18,704 nt of DNA from an uncultured Arcobacter sp. (lineage in GTDB: Bacteria; Campylobacterota; Campylobacteria; Campylobacterales; Arcobacteraceae): NCBI GenBank assembly GCA_937860115.1, contig CALMBI010000146.1, positions 1-18,704 on the forward strand. Reading direction: 5' to 3'. Both the position numbers and the translations under genes were made by a program. Positions 15,477 to 18,704 of the stretch are shown one piece after another (the stretch's first letter is position 1; every line of letters starts with the position of its first letter). Under the pieces are notes generated by a model. The model was not told the origin of the DNA. It worked only from the letters and a program-made list of their open reading frames with translations, and made no database searches.

Positions 15477-16003
15477 TTATTTATCTTCTCTTACATCATC
15501 TCCCTCTTCAATAGAAGGAAGTGAAAGTACAAAATAATGGAGCATATAAGTTACCTCAAGAGCTGAAAAAGTTCTAGCTTCTTTGAGCCACCATTTTGTA
15601 GTATTTGGTTCTAATTTATCATATGCATGAGCGATGATTTTAAACACCTCTTTTTTAAGTGGTTCAAGATTGTACGTAAAGACCCAAAAAGGGAAAAATC
15701 CTCCTCATGTGGGATCTCTATGCTCCACCCTCTTTCATAAAATTTGAGCAAAAACAAAAACTCCATATCGCTCCACTCATGATGATCTTCTAGCTCTTCT
15801 CTATAGAGTTCTTTATAGTTGTAGTGTTTGTATTTTAAGATTAATTTTTCGATCACTTTAAAAAGATCATCATCTTTGATATGATCCATAAATCCAGGAA
15901 ATTTAAAGTTATCTATATCTGTTTTATCAAAATGGTAAAGTTTGTGTTTGAATTTAGCACTTTCAAACTTTCTTCGTAGATTTTTTACTATTAAGTACAT
16001 CAT
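15477..16003 (-). pseudogene. frameshifted hypothetical protein gene
   Basis: Not recognised. The first frame (16003 down to 15611) gives 130 residues that look coding through EEDFS and then degrade into an atypical tail ending at TAG. From about 15690 the -1 frame continues with protein-like sequence FWVFTYNLEPLKKEVFKIIAHAYDKLEPN, KWWLKEARTFSALEVTYMLHYF and an acidic end, stopping at TAA 15477-15479. Adding one base in the A5-GG-A5-type tract at 15686-15698 would restore a single protein of about 175 residues. AAGGTG precedes the ATG pair at the start. The lesion is a real one-base deletion, a sequencing error in a homopolymer, or, less likely, a programmed shift. Function unknown; no transmembrane segment. 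Confidence 0.7.
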
Positions 16004-16079
16004 ACCAAACCCACCTTAATTAATTTATATCTCAAGTGTATCAGAAGATTTTTAAGTGTTTTTTATTTTTTTGGTGTAC

Positions 16080-17033
16080 TTATCTACTATTTGGATTGAG
16101 TTTCAAAAGAACCAAATCAGCTATTATATTTCCAAGAAGTGTTAAAAATGCCCCAATCACTAAAATACCCATAATCACTGGATAATCATGACTCATAGCA
16201 CTTTGAAAAAACAACAATCCCATCCCATTGATACTAAAAATTGTTTCTAAGATAACACTTCCTCCAAGGATTCCAGGGAGAGATAGTCCAAGAAGTGTTA
16301 CAATTGTCGGATAGAGATTTGGTAGAATATAAAATCTTAAAATTGTATATCTAGATAATCCCCTTGCTTTTGCAAAAAAGATATAATCACTTTTTAGTAT
16401 CTCTAATGTTAGCGATCTTATATAAAGTGTAAGTGTCCCAATCCCTCCAAAAACGATCACAAATATAGGCAATACCAAATGCCATGCGATATCTTTATAT
16501 TTTACAAATCCTTCTAAACTATCATCACTTGAGATCCCTGTTAGTGGTAAAATAGGAAAAGTGATCGCCAAAAGATAGATCCCAATAAGTGCTAGATAAA
16601 AAGATGGCATAGAGAAACTAAGAATCGAGAGTTGTTTGATAAATTGATCAAATCTAGATCGATTTTTTAAAGCAGCAGTGATCCCAAGTACCAATGAGAT
16701 CACAAACACAAAAAACATACTGATAAGATTGATAGCAAGTGTAATAGGAACCCTTTGCAAAATCTCATCTTTTACCATCTCGCCACTGGTAAATGAGATC
16801 CCAAAATCAAGCACCATAATATTTCCAATCCATGAGAAAAACTGTACATAAAGTGGTTTATCAAGATTATAGATCTCTTTTAAGTGTGCTATCGATTCTT
16901 CAGTGATATTTGGATTGAGTTCACCACTTGCAAAAAAACTATTTGGTGCTAAATGAACAGCCAAAAATGAGATAAATGATATGATAAACAGCATCGCAAA
17001 AAGATAGAGTAGTTTATTGAAAAATATTCTCAT
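16080..17033 (-). CDS. DppB/OppB-type ABC transporter permease
   Basis: Inner-membrane permease of 317 residues with six hydrophobic segments. Family hallmarks: N-terminal helix then LAVHLAPNSFF, the LDKPLYVQFFSWIGNIMVLDFGISFTSG block (about 57-84), and the cytoplasmic EAA loop FAKARGLSRYTILRFYILPN (about 219-238) that docks the ATPase, ending IADLVLLKLNPNSR. The family imports peptides, nickel or similar solutes; the substrate is not evident. Its ATG overlaps the acpS stop as ATGA, indicating coupled translation. The partner permease, binding protein and ATPases are not in the window, so this is an orphan permease or part of a scattered system. No PhoB-type site is seen. Confidence 0.87.
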   Translation of the reverse strand: MRIFFNKLLYLFAMLFIISFISFLAVHLAPNSFFASGELNPNITEESIAHLKEIYNLDKPLYVQFFSWIGNIMVLDFGISFTSGEMVKDEILQRVPITLAINLISMFFVFVISLVLGITAALKNRSRFDQFIKQLSILSFSMPSFYLALIGIYLLAITFPILPLTGISSDDSLEGFVKYKDIAWHLVLPIFVIVFGGIGTLTLYIRSLTLEILKSDYIFFAKARGLSRYTILRFYILPNLYPTIVTLLGLSLPGILGGSVILETIFSINGMGLLFFQSAMSHDYPVIMGILVIGAFLTLLGNIIADLVLLKLNPNSR

Positions 17034-17383
17034 TTTTTGTAACTATTTACTACAACTGCAATAGCAAAATCACCGTCGTGAGTGATACTTAGATAAGATG
17101 ATTGTATATTGTATTTTTTTCTAATATGTTTTTTGTATTTTATGATTGGCTGACCTGATGGGAGCTTTTTGATCTTGATATCTAAAAATCCACACTCTTT
17201 TCCTATCCCTGTTCCAAGAGCTTTACTTGCAGCTTCTTTTGCTGCCCAAAATCCAGCATAGGAAGCTGATTTATTTCCAAGTGTTATCTCTTTAGGGGAA
17301 AGAAATTTAGCTAAACCTTTTTCTCCAAATCGATTTATAAGTCTCTCAATCCTACTAATAAGTGTTATATCTATTCCAATCAT
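17030..17383 (-). CDS. acpS: holo-[acyl-carrier-protein] synthase
   Basis: 117 residues, full length for AcpS. It transfers 4'-phosphopantetheine from CoA to apo-ACP. Conserved blocks are MIGIDITLISRIE (1-13, metal-binding Asp5), FWAAKEAASKALGTGIG (about 45-61, with catalytic Glu50 and Lys54), PSGQPIIKY and the C-terminal SITHDGDFAIAVVV. It overlaps the permease gene by four bases (ATGA). The ribosome site is weak. It shares the upstream region with the divergent EAL gene. Confidence 0.95.
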   Translation of the reverse strand: MIGIDITLISRIERLINRFGEKGLAKFLSPKEITLGNKSASYAGFWAAKEAASKALGTGIGKECGFLDIKIKKLPSGQPIIKYKKHIRKKYNIQSSYLSITHDGDFAIAVVVNSYKK

Positions 17384-17435
17384 TATTCTACTTTTTATTT
17401 TTTGAGCATATTACAAGAATTCACCTTTAGATTTT

Positions 17436-17467
17436 GTAATCATAAAGCAATAAAAAATCCTTATACT
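17436..17467 (+). promoter_or_regulatory. putative PhoB box and -10 for the EAL-CBS gene
   Basis: GTAAT (17436-17440), six bases, GCAAT (17447-17451), ten bases, TATACT (17462-17467). One mismatch in the second half-site; the -10 matches five of six. The ATG at 17503 has AAGAAG upstream. Confidence 0.6.
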
Positions 17468-17502
17468 TTGACACTTTCAAAACCATATAAAGAAGACAAA
17501 AT

Positions 17503-18704
17503 ATGCTAAATGAAAAATGGAAAAATATTGTAGCAAAGCTTGATTTTGCATTGCAACCTATTGTCAATATCAAAAGTGGAAAACTCTTTGCAGTTGAAGC
17601 ACTCCTTAGAAACTACTATGAAGCAGGAGCATTTCAAACTATTTTTGATCTTTTTGATAGAGCTTTTGAAGAAGAGATCCTCTATCAGTTAGATATTGAA
17701 CTCAGAAGAAAAGCATTAGAGAAATTTACTCTTATAAATATCAAAGATATCCATCTTTTTTATAATCTTGATAACAGACTCCTTTATATGCCAGATTTTA
17801 CAGGTGGAAACACATCTGCTATTTTAGATTCACTCCTTTTAGATAAAAAAATTATTACCTTTGAACTGAGTGAACGAGGTACAATCAAAGATTCAAGCGC
17901 TATATCATCGATGGTAAAAAGGTATAAACAAGAGTGATATGATATAGCTATTGATGATTTTGGTACAGGGATCGCTGGATTTCAACTCCTTTATTATAGT
18001 GATGCTAACTATATAAAAATAGATCGCTTTTTTATTAATAATATTCAAAGTGATACCAAAAAAAGACTTTTTTGTGCGTCGATTATCAATATGTCACATA
18101 TTATGGGGATTAAAGTGATCGCTGAGGGGGTTGAAACACTTGAAGAGTATTATGTTTGTAAAGATATTGGTGCAGATTTTGTACAAGGATATTTTGTACA
18201 AAAACCAACACAAAATCTCCATGAGATTGAGAAACTATATACGATCATCAAAACTTCTGCCAAAAATGATAGACGTGCATTTGAAACAAATAAAATAGAT
18301 AAATCAAAAATCACTTACATTGAACCTATCTCTAACAACACTTCACTCCATGATCTTATATTGTATTTTACTCATAGAACAACCTCAACTTTTGTACATA
18401 TCGTTGATTCTTTACACAATCTACTTGGAGTGATCTACGAAAAAGACATCAAACAAATAGCTTATTCACAATATGGAATGGCCCTTGCTAGCAAAAATAA
18501 TAGTTGCGAAAGGATCAAAAAGTATATCAAAGAGCCCGTTTCTTGTGAACTTCAATGGGGTGTCGATAAAGCATTAGAGATTTTTAATATCCACCAATAT
18601 ACTTCAAATGGGATCTTTATCACAAAAAATAACAAATATTATGGATTTATTAATGTCAATAATCTCCTCTCAATTGCTTATAGTAGAAATCTTGAAATGG
18701 CAAA
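17503..18704 (+). pseudogene. EAL-CBS c-di-GMP phosphodiesterase gene with in-frame TGA, 3' end beyond window
   Basis: Residues 1-144 carry the first part of an EAL domain (ALQPIVNIKSGK, EALLR at 32-36, FELSERG near 122-128). A TGA at 17935-17937 interrupts it, and the same frame then continues open to the window edge with the rest of the domain: YDIAIDDFGTG, NYIKIDRFF, KVIAEGVET and GADFVQGYF. A region with the look of a CBS pair follows (about 18310-18690), ending in an arginine-containing linker that usually leads into a GGDEF domain beyond the edge. EAL domains hydrolyse c-di-GMP, and all usual catalytic motifs survive except for the stop. The interrupted codon normally encodes Gly, so GGA to TGA is the simplest change. 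TGA recoding is unlikely because other genes here end in TGA. No good in-frame restart follows closely. Confidence 0.8.

Noticed and set aside
15686..15698. Programmed -1 ribosomal frameshift
   Set aside because: No canonical X-XXY-YYZ heptamer in the right frame and no evident downstream structure; a single missing base in a homopolymer is simpler.
17935..17937. UGA recoded as glycine or selenocysteine in the EAL gene
   Set aside because: Several genes in the window end in TGA (12371-12373, 17030-17032, 6883-6885), one of them as a classic ATGA overlap, so TGA is a stop here; the position is not one for a functional selenocysteine.

Overview
The window comes from a low-GC, Gram-negative bacterium. 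Gene content and protein style (ChaA-type CaCA exchanger, PhoU/PhoB/PhoR module, CZB-domain chemoreceptor, EAL-CBS protein, very AT-rich intergenic DNA with ATG/GTG starts) suggest the Campylobacterota (Epsilonproteobacteria, Sulfurimonas/Arcobacter-like). This is an inference from style, not a database match. TGA is used as a normal stop (for example 12371-12373 and 17030-17032), so the code is standard.

Layout. At 1-187 (-) lies the start of a QueD-type 6-carboxytetrahydropterin synthase, divergent from a cysteine-rich hexapeptide-repeat lipoprotein (276-914 +). That gene converges, through a hairpin carrying both stop codons, on a phoU-phoB-phoR operon (936-3708 -). Divergent from phoU are chaA (Ca2+/H+ antiporter, 3900-5072) and then an OlsF-like two-domain acyltransferase for ornithine lipids (5167-6885). 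A SLC13/DASS anion transporter (6973-8421 -) is divergent from a chemoreceptor with a C-terminal zinc-binding CZB domain (8626-10767), which is followed by a CHAD (polyphosphate-binding-type) protein (10828-11529). A minus-strand operon PIN-PhoH / HD phosphohydrolase / DUF155 follows (15393 down to 11547). After it come a frameshifted hypothetical gene (15477-16003 -), an acpS / DppB-type permease pair (17383 down to 16080), and an EAL-CBS c-di-GMP protein interrupted by an in-frame TGA (17503 to the window edge, +).

How it fits together. Six promoters share one architecture: a direct repeat GTAAT-N6-GTAAT (11-bp period), then exactly 10 bp, then a -10-like hexamer. Three copies are perfect in both half-sites (phoU, olsF, chemoreceptor) and three have one degenerate half (phoH, EAL protein, SLC13 transporter). 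This is the geometry of a PhoB-activated promoter (tandem 11-bp repeats replacing the -35, about 10 bp from the -10). It sits in front of genes that are independently expected to respond to phosphate: the phoU-phoB-phoR operon, phoH and a phosphorus-free-lipid synthase. I read the window as a phosphate-starvation island linking phosphate sensing, membrane lipid replacement, anion uptake, polyphosphate binding, chemotaxis and c-di-GMP signalling. The motif is seen in the sequence; the regulator and the regulon are inferred.

Two genes look broken: a one-base frameshift near 15685-15698 and a nonsense codon at 17935-17937. Either could be a real lesion or a sequencing/assembly error. No tRNA, rRNA, CRISPR array or insertion sequence was seen, and no gene-free stretch exceeds 300 bases.
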